Source: Iodidimonas muriae
Lineage (GTDB): Bacteria; Pseudomonadota; Alphaproteobacteria; Sphingomonadales; Rhodothalassiaceae
Direction: 5' to 3'
Length of the DNA: 64,000 nucleotides
Assembly: GCF_014647255.1 (NCBI RefSeq)
Contig: NZ_BMOV01000001.1
Span: forward strand, 1 to 64,000
Below the pieces are notes generated by a model, which did no database searches, was not told the origin of the DNA, and saw only the letters and a list, made by a program, of their open reading frames with translations. How positions within the stretch are numbered: position 1 is the first letter of the stretch; each line of letters opens with the position of its first letter. Shown here in pieces: positions 51,768-60,787 of the stretch. Both the position numbers and the translations under genes were made by a program.

Positions 51768-52631
51768 ATGACGGCGCAACCGGATGAAGGGCAGCAGCAT
51801 AATCTGGACGGGTTCGACGGACCATCCGATGCAGCCCTTGCCCGCCAGAACTCTGCGACTGCGCCCGATGCCCTGATTCTGGATGTGGAAGGGTTTGAAG
51901 GCCCGCTGGACGTGCTTTTGATGTTGGCCCGCAGCCAAAAAGTGGATCTGGAAAAAATCTCGATCCGGGCCTTGGTGGAGCAATATCTGGCCTTTATCGC
52001 CGAAGCGCGGAAATTGCGGCTTGAATTGGCGGCGGATTATCTGGTGATGGCGGCGTGGCTGGCCTATTTGAAATCGCGGCTTTTATTGCCCAGACAAGAC
52101 GATGCGGAAGAACCCAGCGCCGAAGAATTGGCCTTGCGCCTACAGGTGCGTCTGCAAAGGCTTGAGGCCATGCGGGAAGCGGGGGCCGCCTTGATGGCGC
52201 GGGATAGATTGGGCCGCGATGTATTTACCCATGGTGCGCCGGAAGGTCTGGCGGTGGATTATCATGCGGTTTATGACACCAGCCTTTATGATCTCTTGCG
52301 TGCTTATGCGGATATTCGGGTGCGGGGGTCTGTGACCTCGATGCACATCGCCAAGCGGCCGGTCTATGCGCTGGACGAGGCCGTAAGGCGCTTGAATGAT
52401 CTGGTGGGCGGCGCGTTCAACTGGACGCAATTGCGCGATTTCTTACCCACCCATCTGGATGATCCGCGGATGCGCCGGTCGGCTCTGGCCAGTATGTTTG
52501 TGGCCAGTCTGGAATTGGCACGCACCGGGCGTGCAGATATTCGGCAAATGGTTGCCTATGGGCCACTTTATGTCCGGCGGCGTGATGATGCGGGCTATGA
52601 CAGCATGGAAAGCGATAATGATGAGCGGTGA
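51768..52631 (+). CDS. scpA: Segregation and condensation protein A
   Basis: 287 residues, kleisin subunit of SMC-ScpAB. N-terminal SMC-neck helix region (EGFEGPLDVLLMLARSQKVDLEKISI) and a C-terminal winged helix. A charged extension of about 40 residues precedes it. Overlaps scpB by 14 nt. ATG is 5 nt after the M50 gene stop. Confidence 0.94.
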   Translation: MTAQPDEGQQHNLDGFDGPSDAALARQNSATAPDALILDVEGFEGPLDVLLMLARSQKVDLEKISIRALVEQYLAFIAEARKLRLELAADYLVMAAWLAYLKSRLLLPRQDDAEEPSAEELALRLQVRLQRLEAMREAGAALMARDRLGRDVFTHGAPEGLAVDYHAVYDTSLYDLLRAYADIRVRGSVTSMHIAKRPVYALDEAVRRLNDLVGGAFNWTQLRDFLPTHLDDPRMRRSALASMFVASLELARTGRADIRQMVAYGPLYVRRRDDAGYDSMESDNDER

Positions 52632-53349
52632 AGAGGCCAATGCCACCGATGGGCCTGAAGATGTCCATGTAAATCATGTGCGGATGGTGGAGGCCATTTT
52701 GTTTGCGGCGGACCATCCCATGACGCTTTCCGATATTGCGGCCTTGATACCGGAAGAGGTTGATGCTGCAAAGGCGGTGGCCTTGCTTGAACAGAGCTAT
52801 AAGCATCGCGGTATCGTGTTGGCATCGGTCGGGGGCGGATATCAATTTCGCACCGCAACGGATTTGTCTTTCTTGTTGCGTCGGGAAAAGGACGACCCAC
52901 GTAAATTGTCGCGGGCTGCGGTGGAAACCCTTGCCATCATCGCTTATCACCAGCCGGTGACTCGCGGCGAGATCGAGGATATTCGCGGGGTCGGTTTGTC
53001 CCGCGGGACTTTGGATGTGCTGATGGAAGCGGGATGGGTGAAACCCCGCGGGCGTAAGCGTTCGCCGGGGCGTCCTTTGATGTTTGGCACCACAGACAGC
53101 TTTTTGGCCCATTTCGGACTTGAGAGTCTGGATGCGCTGCCCGGCCTTGCGGATCTTAAGGCCGCCGGCCTTCTTGATACGGTGGATGAGGCCCTGGACA
53201 AGATGGAGAGCGAAACCGTGCGGGCGCAAGAAGACAATGAAGATGAAGCGCAGATCGATCTTGAAGAGGCCATTGCCCTGTCATTGGAACGCGATGTGGC
53301 GGATTCGGGGATGGAACCGACATTGCCCTTTGATGAGGAGCAGTCATGA
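52618..53349 (+). CDS. scpB: Segregation and condensation protein B
   Basis: 243 residues with two winged-helix domains (MVEAILFAADHPMTLSDIAALIP and AVETLAIIAYHQPVTRGEIEDIRGV), the ScpB pattern, and an acidic C-terminal tail. Starts at ATG 52618 or 52621 within the end of scpA, so the two are translated together. Its stop overlaps the following ABC ATPase by 4 nt. Confidence 0.94.
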   Translation: MMSGEEANATDGPEDVHVNHVRMVEAILFAADHPMTLSDIAALIPEEVDAAKAVALLEQSYKHRGIVLASVGGGYQFRTATDLSFLLRREKDDPRKLSRAAVETLAIIAYHQPVTRGEIEDIRGVGLSRGTLDVLMEAGWVKPRGRKRSPGRPLMFGTTDSFLAHFGLESLDALPGLADLKAAGLLDTVDEALDKMESETVRAQEDNEDEAQIDLEEAIALSLERDVADSGMEPTLPFDEEQS

Positions 53350-54395
53350 GCGGTGCGCTGGATCTTCAGGATGTGCAGTTCGCCTATGATGGGGACGATG
53401 TGGTGCGCGGCGTTTCCCTTACGGTGGCACCGGGAGAGATTGTCTGTCTGCTTGGTCCTTCGGGCTGTGGGAAAACAACCTGCCTTCGGATAGCGGCAGG
53501 GCTGGAACGGTTGACGCGGGGCACGGTGCGTGTCGGCGGGCGGCAGGTGGCTTCCAAAGATGTGCATGTGCCCCCCGAACAGCGCCGTGTTGGCCTTGTG
53601 CTGCAGGATTTTGCGTTATTCCCCCATCTGACGGTGGCGCAAAATGTCGCCTTTGGTGTGCAGAACCGCGATAAAAGCACGCGGGACCAACAGATTCTGG
53701 ATCTTCTGGATCAAGTGGATCTGAAAGCCTATGCCGATGCCTGGCCGCATCAGCTTTCCGGCGGCCAGCAACAAAGGGTGGCGCTGGCCCGCGCCTTGGC
53801 GCCCGAACCCTATGTGATGTTGATGGATGAGCCTTTCTCCGGTCTGGATGTGACCTTGCGCGCCGATGTGCGGCAAAGGGCCGTGGCTGTTTTGAAAAGC
53901 CGGGCGGTTCCCACGCTGATCGTTACCCATGATCCCGATGAGGCATTGGCCGTGGCGGACCGCATCATCATCATGCGGGACGGGCGGGTTTTACAGGCGG
54001 GAACCCCCGAAGAGGTGTATCTCAATCCCGTGGACCCTTTTGTCATGACCTTTTTCGGCGCCCCGAATCATTTGATGGGATCGGTGCAGAATGGCAAGGT
54101 GGCCACGCTTTTTGGGCCGATTTCCGCGTCTCCCTCTCTTGAAGGCGAAAATGTTGCTATTTATTTCAGAGGCACGGCATTAACCCTTGCAAAACCGGGT
54201 GATGGGGTTCCTATGCGGGTGGAAGATGCCCGGCTTTTGGGGCCGGTCCAACGGCTCATTTTAACCTCTGAAGGGCTGGATACGCCATTAATCATGGAAC
54301 AGCCCCGCCGACATGCGGTAAAGATTGGAGAGATGGTTGCTGTCTGTGCGACTTTGGATGAATTTCATATGTTCAGCGCAAACACTCATGGGTAG
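53346..54395 (+). CDS. FbpC/PotA-like ABC transporter ATPase without a visible permease
   Basis: 349 residues. Walker A GPSGCGKT (37-44), Q-loop LVLQDFALFPHL, signature LSGGQQQR, Walker B MLMDEP and H-loop THD, followed by a TOBE-like C-terminal domain typical of iron(III), spermidine or sugar importer ATPases. It is co-translated with scpB (ATGA) and precedes tatA by about 110 nt. No permease or binding-protein gene is nearby. Hence its partner is elsewhere or lost. Confidence 0.88.
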   Translation: MSGALDLQDVQFAYDGDDVVRGVSLTVAPGEIVCLLGPSGCGKTTCLRIAAGLERLTRGTVRVGGRQVASKDVHVPPEQRRVGLVLQDFALFPHLTVAQNVAFGVQNRDKSTRDQQILDLLDQVDLKAYADAWPHQLSGGQQQRVALARALAPEPYVMLMDEPFSGLDVTLRADVRQRAVAVLKSRAVPTLIVTHDPDEALAVADRIIIMRDGRVLQAGTPEEVYLNPVDPFVMTFFGAPNHLMGSVQNGKVATLFGPISASPSLEGENVAIYFRGTALTLAKPGDGVPMRVEDARLLGPVQRLILTSEGLDTPLIMEQPRRHAVKIGEMVAVCATLDEFHMFSANTHG

Positions 54396-54503
54396 AAAAA
54401 CCTTATCGCGGTTAAATCAATCGCATTGCCTATGCTCTGTGCTTTTGGCAAGATACGGTTTCCGGCCCCTCAATTGGCCGATAGGTTTTTAGGAGAAAAC
54501 TGA

Positions 54504-54779
54504 ATGAGTATTGGTTTTTGGCAGATTGCTCTTATCGCCGTGGTAGTGGTGCTGCTGTTTGGGCGTGGCAAGATTTCGGAATTGATGGGTGACGTGGCCA
54601 AGGGCATCACCAGCTTCAAGAAAGGCTTGAAGGATGATGGGGATGAAGCGGAACAACCCATTCCCGAAAATGCAACGCCAGAAGAACGCAAAGCCATTGC
54701 TGATAAGCGTGCGGCCCATGTGAAAGCGGCGGATGCAAAGGTGGCTGATGCCAAAGATGCCACGCAGAAAGGTGCCTGA
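54504..54779 (+). CDS. tatA: Twin-arginine translocase subunit TatA
   Basis: 91 residues: one N-terminal helix ([24 protein letters not shown] with the FGRGKI hinge) followed by an amphipathic helix and charged tail. Oligomerises to form the export pore. Likely promoter/terminator gap of about 108 nt before it. The Tat substrate MsrP is encoded in this window. Confidence 0.94.
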   Translation: MSIGFWQIALIAVVVVLLFGRGKISELMGDVAKGITSFKKGLKDDGDEAEQPIPENATPEERKAIADKRAAHVKAADAKVADAKDATQKGA

Positions 54780-54816
54780 GGGCATTTTTACGGTCGTTTT
54801 GAGATAAGGCTTTTGA

Positions 54817-55365
54817 ATGTTCGATATTGCCTGGACCGAAATGCTTGTCATTGCCGTTGTCACGATCGTGGTCGTGGGGCCAAAAGATTTGCCAAAGGTG
54901 ATGAAAGCTGTGGGCGGGTTTATTGCCAAGGCCCGGTCTTTGGCTGGTAAGTTTCAAAGCGATATGGATGCGTTGGCCCGGGAAACCGAATTGGACGAGC
55001 TGCGCAAGCAAGCGCGCGCCTATCAGGCGACCCTTTTGGACCCCAAGCGCGAACTTCAGAAAATGATCGATCCCTCCACCGGCGAAGAAGTGAAGCCTGC
55101 GCCGAAAATTTCGGAGCTGACGGTGGGAGGCAATGGCGGACCGCGCCCTTATTCCGGATCAACGAAAGTGGTGCCGGAGACGGCAGACCCGGCCTTGGGG
55201 CCGGCGACACCGGCCGCTCCGGAGAGCGATGTGGCGCCAAAGGATGCGGATGCCGCAGCAGCCCCTTTGGTGTCTCCATCGGCACCGCAAGCAGTTTTGG
55301 CCGGCAATTCCGACGATACTGATGATGAAGGCTCGGAAAAGAGAAACGAGGGCCACCGTGGTTGA
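54817..55365 (+). CDS. tatB: Twin-arginine translocase subunit TatB
   Basis: 182 residues. The N-terminal helix with Glu8 ([28 protein letters not shown]) identifies TatB. An Ala/Pro-rich tail of about 100 residues is a long, low-complexity C-terminus. Overlaps tatC by 8 nt at a GTG start. Confidence 0.93.
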   Translation: MFDIAWTEMLVIAVVTIVVVGPKDLPKVMKAVGGFIAKARSLAGKFQSDMDALARETELDELRKQARAYQATLLDPKRELQKMIDPSTGEEVKPAPKISELTVGGNGGPRPYSGSTKVVPETADPALGPATPAAPESDVAPKDADAAAAPLVSPSAPQAVLAGNSDDTDDEGSEKRNEGHRG

Positions 55366-56179
55366 GCAAAAGAAAGCGGCAACCGGGGCCGACGATTCTG
55401 ATGTCGATGCCGGCAAAATGCCTTTAATGGCGCATCTGATGGAATTGCGTTCGCGCTTGATGTGGGCCTTGGCGGGGATTTTTCTGGCCTTCATCGGCTG
55501 TTGGTTTGTGGTGGACCCCATCTATAATTTTCTGACACAGCCTTTGGCCGATGCGCTGGCCGGCCATGAAGGCCGCCGGATGATTTTCACCGCCCTCCAT
55601 GAAGCCTTTTTCACCAAGCTGAAGGTGGCCTTTTTCGGAGCGGTGTTCCTCGCATTCCCGATCATTGCCATCCAGATATGGAAGTTTGTGGCGCCGGGGC
55701 TTTACAAGCACGAGAAAAAAGCCTTTCTGCCATTTCTTCTGGCCACGCCTATTTTGTTCGTTCTTGGGGCCGCCCTTGTTTATTATCTTGTGATCCCAAT
55801 GGCCTGGAAGTTCTTTCTCGGCTTTGAGCAGGCTGCGGGGGATGGCCATTTGGCGATTCAGCTTGAAGCCAAGGTCAGCGAATATCTTTCTTTGATCATG
55901 AAGCTGATTTTGGCCTTCGGTTTGTCTTTTCAGCTTCCGGTATTGCTCACCTTGATGGGCCGTGCCGGGTTGATCACCGCGGATGATTTGCGGGAAAAGC
56001 GCAAATATGCCGTTGTAATCACGTTCGCGGTGGCCGCTTTGATCACGCCGCCGGACCTTATCAGCCAGATCGGACTTGGCATTCCGATCCTGCTGCTTTA
56101 CGAGATATCGATCATAGCCATAGGGATGTCGGCGCGCCGTGCTGCGCGTGCAGATGATAAGGCCGGTGCTGCATCCTGA
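55358..56179 (+). CDS. tatC: Twin-arginine translocase subunit TatC
   Basis: 273 residues, six membrane helices. [15 protein letters not shown] is the family N-terminus, and the conserved Glu is in [18 protein letters not shown] start at 55358 follows GAGGG with good spacing and overlaps tatB. Recognises the twin-arginine signal. Confidence 0.95.
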   Translation: MVEQKKAATGADDSDVDAGKMPLMAHLMELRSRLMWALAGIFLAFIGCWFVVDPIYNFLTQPLADALAGHEGRRMIFTALHEAFFTKLKVAFFGAVFLAFPIIAIQIWKFVAPGLYKHEKKAFLPFLLATPILFVLGAALVYYLVIPMAWKFFLGFEQAAGDGHLAIQLEAKVSEYLSLIMKLILAFGLSFQLPVLLTLMGRAGLITADDLREKRKYAVVITFAVAALITPPDLISQIGLGIPILLLYEISIIAIGMSARRAARADDKAGAAS

Positions 56180-56210
56180 TCCGCTCTCATCGTCGGTTGG
56201 ACAGATATAG

Positions 56211-57482
56211 ATGCTCGATATTTCCCTTTTTCGTGAAAATCCCCAAGCCATTGATGCAGCACTGGCACGCCGGGGTGTTGCCCCTGTGGGCGCCAAGGTT
56301 GCCGCGTTGGATAGCCGCCGTCGGGCGCTGTTGACCGACATTCAAAAAGCGCAGGCTGAACGCAATGAAACGTCGAAAGGCATTGGCCTTGCCAAGCGTG
56401 AAGGCCGCGATGTCCAGGATCTGATGGATGCGGTTTCGGCCCTGAAAGAAAAAATGGCAGGGCTGGAAGCCGACGAACGTGCGGTTGCCGCCGAACTGGA
56501 TGACCTGTTGCTGGGCATCCCCAATTTGCCGTTGGACGATACCCCCGATGGGGCCGATGAGGCCGATAATGTAGAGGTGCGCGTTCATGGCGAAAAGCCG
56601 CACTTCTCCTTTGCCCCGAAAGAGCATTTCGAACTGGGGGAAGCCCTTGGTTTGATGGACTTTGAAGTGGCGGCCCGTTTGTCCGGCTCACGCTTTGTGG
56701 TCTTGAAAGGCGGTCTTGCGCGGCTGGAACGGGCGCTTGGCCAGTTTATGCTGGATCTCCAAACTTCCGAGCATGGCTATGAAGAAGTGGCAACCCCTTA
56801 TCTGGTGCGTTCCGATGCCTTGATCGGGACCGGACAGCTTCCGAAATTTTCCGAAGATTTGTACCGCGCCGGTGATGAACATTGGCTGATCCCGACGGCG
56901 GAAGTGACCCTGACCAATCTGGGCCGCGAGCATATTCTGACGGAAGAAGACCTTCCCATCCGGGTGACCGCCCTGACACCGTGTTTCCGCTCGGAAGCGG
57001 GGGCGGCGGGGCGTGATACACGCGGCATGTTGCGCCAACATCAGTTCAGCAAAGTTGAGCTGGTGTCTGTGACCACGCCTGAAGACTCCCGTGCTGAACT
57101 GGACCGCCTTGTGGGCTGTGCCGAAGAGGTCTTGAAGCGTTTGGGCATTGCCTATCGGGTGATGCGCTTATGCACCGGAGATATGGGCTTTTCGGCGCAA
57201 GCGACATTCGATATCGAAGCATGGCTGCCGGGGCAAAATACCTATCGTGAAATCTCCAGCTGTTCTTTATGCGGTGATTTCCAGGCACGGCGGATGCGCA
57301 TGCGCAGCCGTGGCAAGGCGGAAAAGAAAACACGCTTTCCCCACACGCTCAATGGCTCTGGACTGGCATTGGGGCGCACATTGATTGCCGTGATGGAAAC
57401 CTATCAGAATGAAGACGGCTCCATCACCGTACCCGAAGCATTAAAGCCCTATATGGGCGGGATGGACAGAATAACTCCATGA
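56211..57482 (+). CDS. serS: Seryl-tRNA synthetase
   Basis: 423 residues, class II synthetase. N-terminal coiled-coil arm (about residues 25-110), motif 2 [24 protein letters not shown] and motif 3 [19 protein letters not shown]. Starts with [15 protein letters not shown] overlap with surE. Standard tatABC-serS-surE order. Confidence 0.97.
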   Translation: MLDISLFRENPQAIDAALARRGVAPVGAKVAALDSRRRALLTDIQKAQAERNETSKGIGLAKREGRDVQDLMDAVSALKEKMAGLEADERAVAAELDDLLLGIPNLPLDDTPDGADEADNVEVRVHGEKPHFSFAPKEHFELGEALGLMDFEVAARLSGSRFVVLKGGLARLERALGQFMLDLQTSEHGYEEVATPYLVRSDALIGTGQLPKFSEDLYRAGDEHWLIPTAEVTLTNLGREHILTEEDLPIRVTALTPCFRSEAGAAGRDTRGMLRQHQFSKVELVSVTTPEDSRAELDRLVGCAEEVLKRLGIAYRVMRLCTGDMGFSAQATFDIEAWLPGQNTYREISSCSLCGDFQARRMRMRSRGKAEKKTRFPHTLNGSGLALGRTLIAVMETYQNEDGSITVPEALKPYMGGMDRITP

Positions 57483-58267
57483 GCAGGCCTATTTCCACAA
57501 AGCGTATTCTGGTCAGCAATGACGATGGCATCCACGCCACCGGTATCCGGTATCTGGAAGCCATCGCACGGGAATTGTCGGACGATGTGTGGGTGGTGGC
57601 CCCGGATTCGGAACAATCCGGCGCCGGACATTCCCTTACGCTTACGGAGCCTTTGCGGCTACGGCAGGTGGATGAAAAGCGCTTTGCGGTACGCGGAACC
57701 CCCACCGACAGCGTGATGCTGGCGGTCAATCATATCATGAAAGACCAGCGCCCGACGCTGGTGCTGTCCGGCATCAATCGCGGGGCCAATCTGGCGGAAG
57801 ATGTCACCTATTCCGGTACAGTGGCGGCTGCCATGGAAGGCACTTTGGCGGGTATTCCCTCCATTGCGCTGAGCCAAGCCGTCAAGCCCGCACCGGTGCT
57901 CACCAATTGGAGCGCCGCAAAGGCTTATGCCAAATCCATGATCGAAAAAGTGGTGGCTCAAGGTTGGCCGGTAGAAACCCTGATCAATATCAATTTCCCG
58001 TCGGTGGATGCGGATTTGGTAAAGGGTGTGCGGGTGACAAAGCAGGGCCAGCGCGATTTAGGGCAATTGAATGTGGAACAACGCACGGATATGCGCGGCG
58101 TTCCTTATTACTGGTTTCGCCTGTCGCGGGAGCCGGGGCGGCCTGCTCAGGAAACGGATTTGAAAATGGTGCGCGAGGGATGGATTTCCATCACGCCGCT
58201 GCATCTCAATCTCACACATTCAAAAACGCGGGATGCCTTGGCAAAGCCGCTGGATGAAACTTTCTGA
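57479..58267 (+). CDS. surE: 5'/3'-nucleotidase SurE
   Basis: 262 residues. N-terminal metal site [13 protein letters not shown], then [16 protein letters not shown] and [28 protein letters not shown]. Survival protein that dephosphorylates nucleoside monophosphates. The usual next gene pcm is absent; instead an MFS gene converges 9 nt after the stop. Confidence 0.96.
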   Translation: MSRPISTKRILVSNDDGIHATGIRYLEAIARELSDDVWVVAPDSEQSGAGHSLTLTEPLRLRQVDEKRFAVRGTPTDSVMLAVNHIMKDQRPTLVLSGINRGANLAEDVTYSGTVAAAMEGTLAGIPSIALSQAVKPAPVLTNWSAAKAYAKSMIEKVVAQGWPVETLININFPSVDADLVKGVRVTKQGQRDLGQLNVEQRTDMRGVPYYWFRLSREPGRPAQETDLKMVREGWISITPLHLNLTHSKTRDALAKPLDETF

Positions 58268-58276
58268 TCTTGCGGC

Positions 58277-59587
58277 CTAATCCTGCTGCACTTCATCAAG
58301 GCCCGATGCGGCCCAGGCGGCCAAAAGCCCCATGATGGCAAACAAAAGGAGCACGGCACTTTCGTTCCATATATAGGCAAGAACGCCAAAGCCCCCGCCC
58401 ATGATGAGCAACAGCCCGATCATGGAATTGGAGAGTGCTGTATAGGCGGCGCGGTTGTCAGGGGTGGCCATATCCACCAGATGCGTGGAGCGCCCCAACC
58501 GCACCCCTTGATGGGCGATCATCAAAACGAACAGCACAAAAGGCATCAACAGGGGAAGGCCGATTATCTGCGGAGCCCATAGTCCAAGGCCACCTGCGAT
58601 TCCAAGGGGGAGACTGGCCAACAGCCCGGTGAACTGCAGCACTTTGCGGCTGGACCGATCGGACATGCGTCCCCAGACATAGGTGCTCACCAAAGATGCA
58701 AGCGCAGAGGCCAGTACGAACAGGCCCAATTCTCCTAGTTTCCGGCCACTTTGTTGGCCACTGAGGGCGAGCAGAAAAGGCGGGCTGAGCGCCGTTGAAA
58801 GCAGCAATGCGCGGGTGAGAATGAACCGTCGAAGCTGGCGATCGCGCTTTAATAATCCGAATTGCTCGATCACCAATGGCAGAGCGTTTTTCCCGCCTTC
58901 TGTGGCCCCCGGTTCTTCCTTGAGTGTGGCAAAAAGAACGGCGGATATCCCCCATAAGCCACCGGCACATATCAAGGCGCTGGCGATGACGGGGACGGAT
59001 TTGTCCAAGATCCCGCTGCTTAATAAAATGCCGAACAACAAAACGAAGGCGGCCGCCACTGTGCCGGCGGTGCCGGATGCCGTGCCACGGGTGGATTTGG
59101 ACAAGGTTTTGCCCAGAACATCTTTATAGCTGACGGAACAAAGGCTGCGGGCAAGGGCGAAAAGGGATAACAGCCCCACAAGGGTCCAGCCTGCCATGCG
59201 GCCCTCCATAAAGAAGGCCGTCATCCCCATCCCAATCACCGAAAGGCCCTGAAGGGCGCTGCCAAAAACCCATATCCATTTGCGCATAGGCAGGGCGCGG
59301 ATGGCGGCGGAAATGAAAAGCTGCGGCACCAAAACACCGGCTTCGCGGATGGGAACCAAAAGGCCGACGAAAAAAGCGGGGGCTCCCAAAGCGCCAAGCA
59401 ACCAGGACAAAACCAGTTTCGGATCGGCCAATCCATCGCCGGTTTTTGTGGCCGTCAGACTGGCGATATGGATAAGGAAGTTCCCCGGCTGATCCTTGCA
59501 GGCGGATTCAGGGATGTCGCGGCACAAACGCCCCTCATCGTCTCCGGTTAAAAGCTGGTGGATCGCCTCTTTTGCTGTGGTCGTCAT
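58277..59587 (-). CDS. MFS transporter
   Basis: 436 residues. A cytosolic N-terminus of about 45 residues is followed by about 12 hydrophobic helices. GRMSDRSSRKVLQFTG is the typical MFS loop 2-3-like motif in the second half. Substrate not evident. The frame is open 100 codons upstream, but similarity to a transporter begins after ATG 59587 and the upstream part is mostly non-membrane and reads against the neighbouring promoter. Confidence 0.87.
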   Translation of the reverse strand: MTTTAKEAIHQLLTGDDEGRLCRDIPESACKDQPGNFLIHIASLTATKTGDGLADPKLVLSWLLGALGAPAFFVGLLVPIREAGVLVPQLFISAAIRALPMRKWIWVFGSALQGLSVIGMGMTAFFMEGRMAGWTLVGLLSLFALARSLCSVSYKDVLGKTLSKSTRGTASGTAGTVAAAFVLLFGILLSSGILDKSVPVIASALICAGGLWGISAVLFATLKEEPGATEGGKNALPLVIEQFGLLKRDRQLRRFILTRALLLSTALSPPFLLALSGQQSGRKLGELGLFVLASALASLVSTYVWGRMSDRSSRKVLQFTGLLASLPLGIAGGLGLWAPQIIGLPLLMPFVLFVLMIAHQGVRLGRSTHLVDMATPDNRAAYTALSNSMIGLLLIMGGGFGVLAYIWNESAVLLLFAIMGLLAAWAASGLDEVQQD

Positions 59588-59714
59588 TCTAGATCTTTTC
59601 AAATATATCCGGGAGCAATTTTGTATATCGGCATTTCCCGCACATGGGTAGACAAGTGAATGTGGACAGGTAATTGTTGAACAGAATTTATTTGTGTTTT
59701 GAAAGGACGACGGG

Positions 59715-60746
59715 ATGGGGAACGGTCTGGCAAGAGCGCTGTCAGTTGGAGCGATTATTTGCCTTTCGGCCCTTGGCTTTTCAAGCGGGATTGCTGTGGC
59801 GCAAACATTGGTCGTTGGCAATAAAACGGCAGACACCCTAGGCTTCATCGACATTTCATCAGGAGAAATGCGTGCCGTGCGGGCCACCGGGCATGGGCCG
59901 CATGAAGTGGCGATCTCCCCTGACGGGGCGGTGGCTGCTGTCGTCTCTTATGGATCGGCTGAACAGGAAGGCCATACTATCGGCCTGTTCGATGTGCAAA
60001 GCGCCACGCCTTTGAAGGTGATTGATCTGGGAAAGCATACCAAACCGCATGGCCTGCTGTGGATGCCCGATGGCGAAAGACTGGTGATCACCGCGGAAGG
60101 CAGCGGATCGTTGCTTTTGGTGAATGCGCAAACGGGAGAGATCCAGCATGTGATCGCCACCGGCCAATCCGGCTCGCATATGGTGGCGTTATCACCGGAT
60201 GCACGGCTGGCCTATATAAGCAATTTGGGATCCAATTCCTTTACGGTGATCGATCTGGAAACAGGCAAGCGCCTGACCACCATTAAGGCGGGCCTTGAAA
60301 CGGAAGGCATAGCCGTGACCCCGGATGGCCGTGAAATCTGGGTATCCAACCGGGCAGCGGATACGGTCACGCTGTTTGATGCGGATGGGTATGAGCCGCT
60401 GGCGATCATTGAAACAGGGGAAATGCCGATCCGGGTGGCGATCAGTCCCGATGGCCGTTTTGCTGTCGTGTCCAATGCCCGCGATTCCACCATCAGTGTG
60501 ATCGACACCGAAAGCCGAACGGTGATCCAGACCATTCCGCTTTCGACTTCTGGTCAGGCGACGGCTCTGATGCCGGTGACGCTGCTCTTTTCGCCAGATG
60601 GAACGCGGCTTTATGCGGCGCTTACCAATGTGGCCGAAATTGCGGTGATCGATACGGCCACTTGGCAGCAAACAGGGCATTTCAAAGCGGGGGCCGGGTC
60701 CGATGGTCTGGGCTGGTCGCCCTTGGCTTTGCTGGCAGAGAAATAA
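59715..60746 (+). CDS. Exported YVTN-type beta-propeller protein
   Basis: 343 residues, signal peptide ending near AVAQT. About seven repeats carry xxSPDGxxxxV motifs (ISPDGAVAAV, LSPDARLAY, VTPDGREIWV, ISPDGRFAVV, FSPDGTRLYA), the YVTN/YncE propeller pattern. Binding partner unknown. It lies 42 nt before the acylase gene on the same strand and is probably co-expressed. Confidence 0.88.
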   Translation: MGNGLARALSVGAIICLSALGFSSGIAVAQTLVVGNKTADTLGFIDISSGEMRAVRATGHGPHEVAISPDGAVAAVVSYGSAEQEGHTIGLFDVQSATPLKVIDLGKHTKPHGLLWMPDGERLVITAEGSGSLLLVNAQTGEIQHVIATGQSGSHMVALSPDARLAYISNLGSNSFTVIDLETGKRLTTIKAGLETEGIAVTPDGREIWVSNRAADTVTLFDADGYEPLAIIETGEMPIRVAISPDGRFAVVSNARDSTISVIDTESRTVIQTIPLSTSGQATALMPVTLLFSPDGTRLYAALTNVAEIAVIDTATWQQTGHFKAGAGSDGLGWSPLALLAEK

Positions 60747-60787
60747 AGCGTTACAGTGCTTTATCGAAATTGCCAATCGGGGGCATC

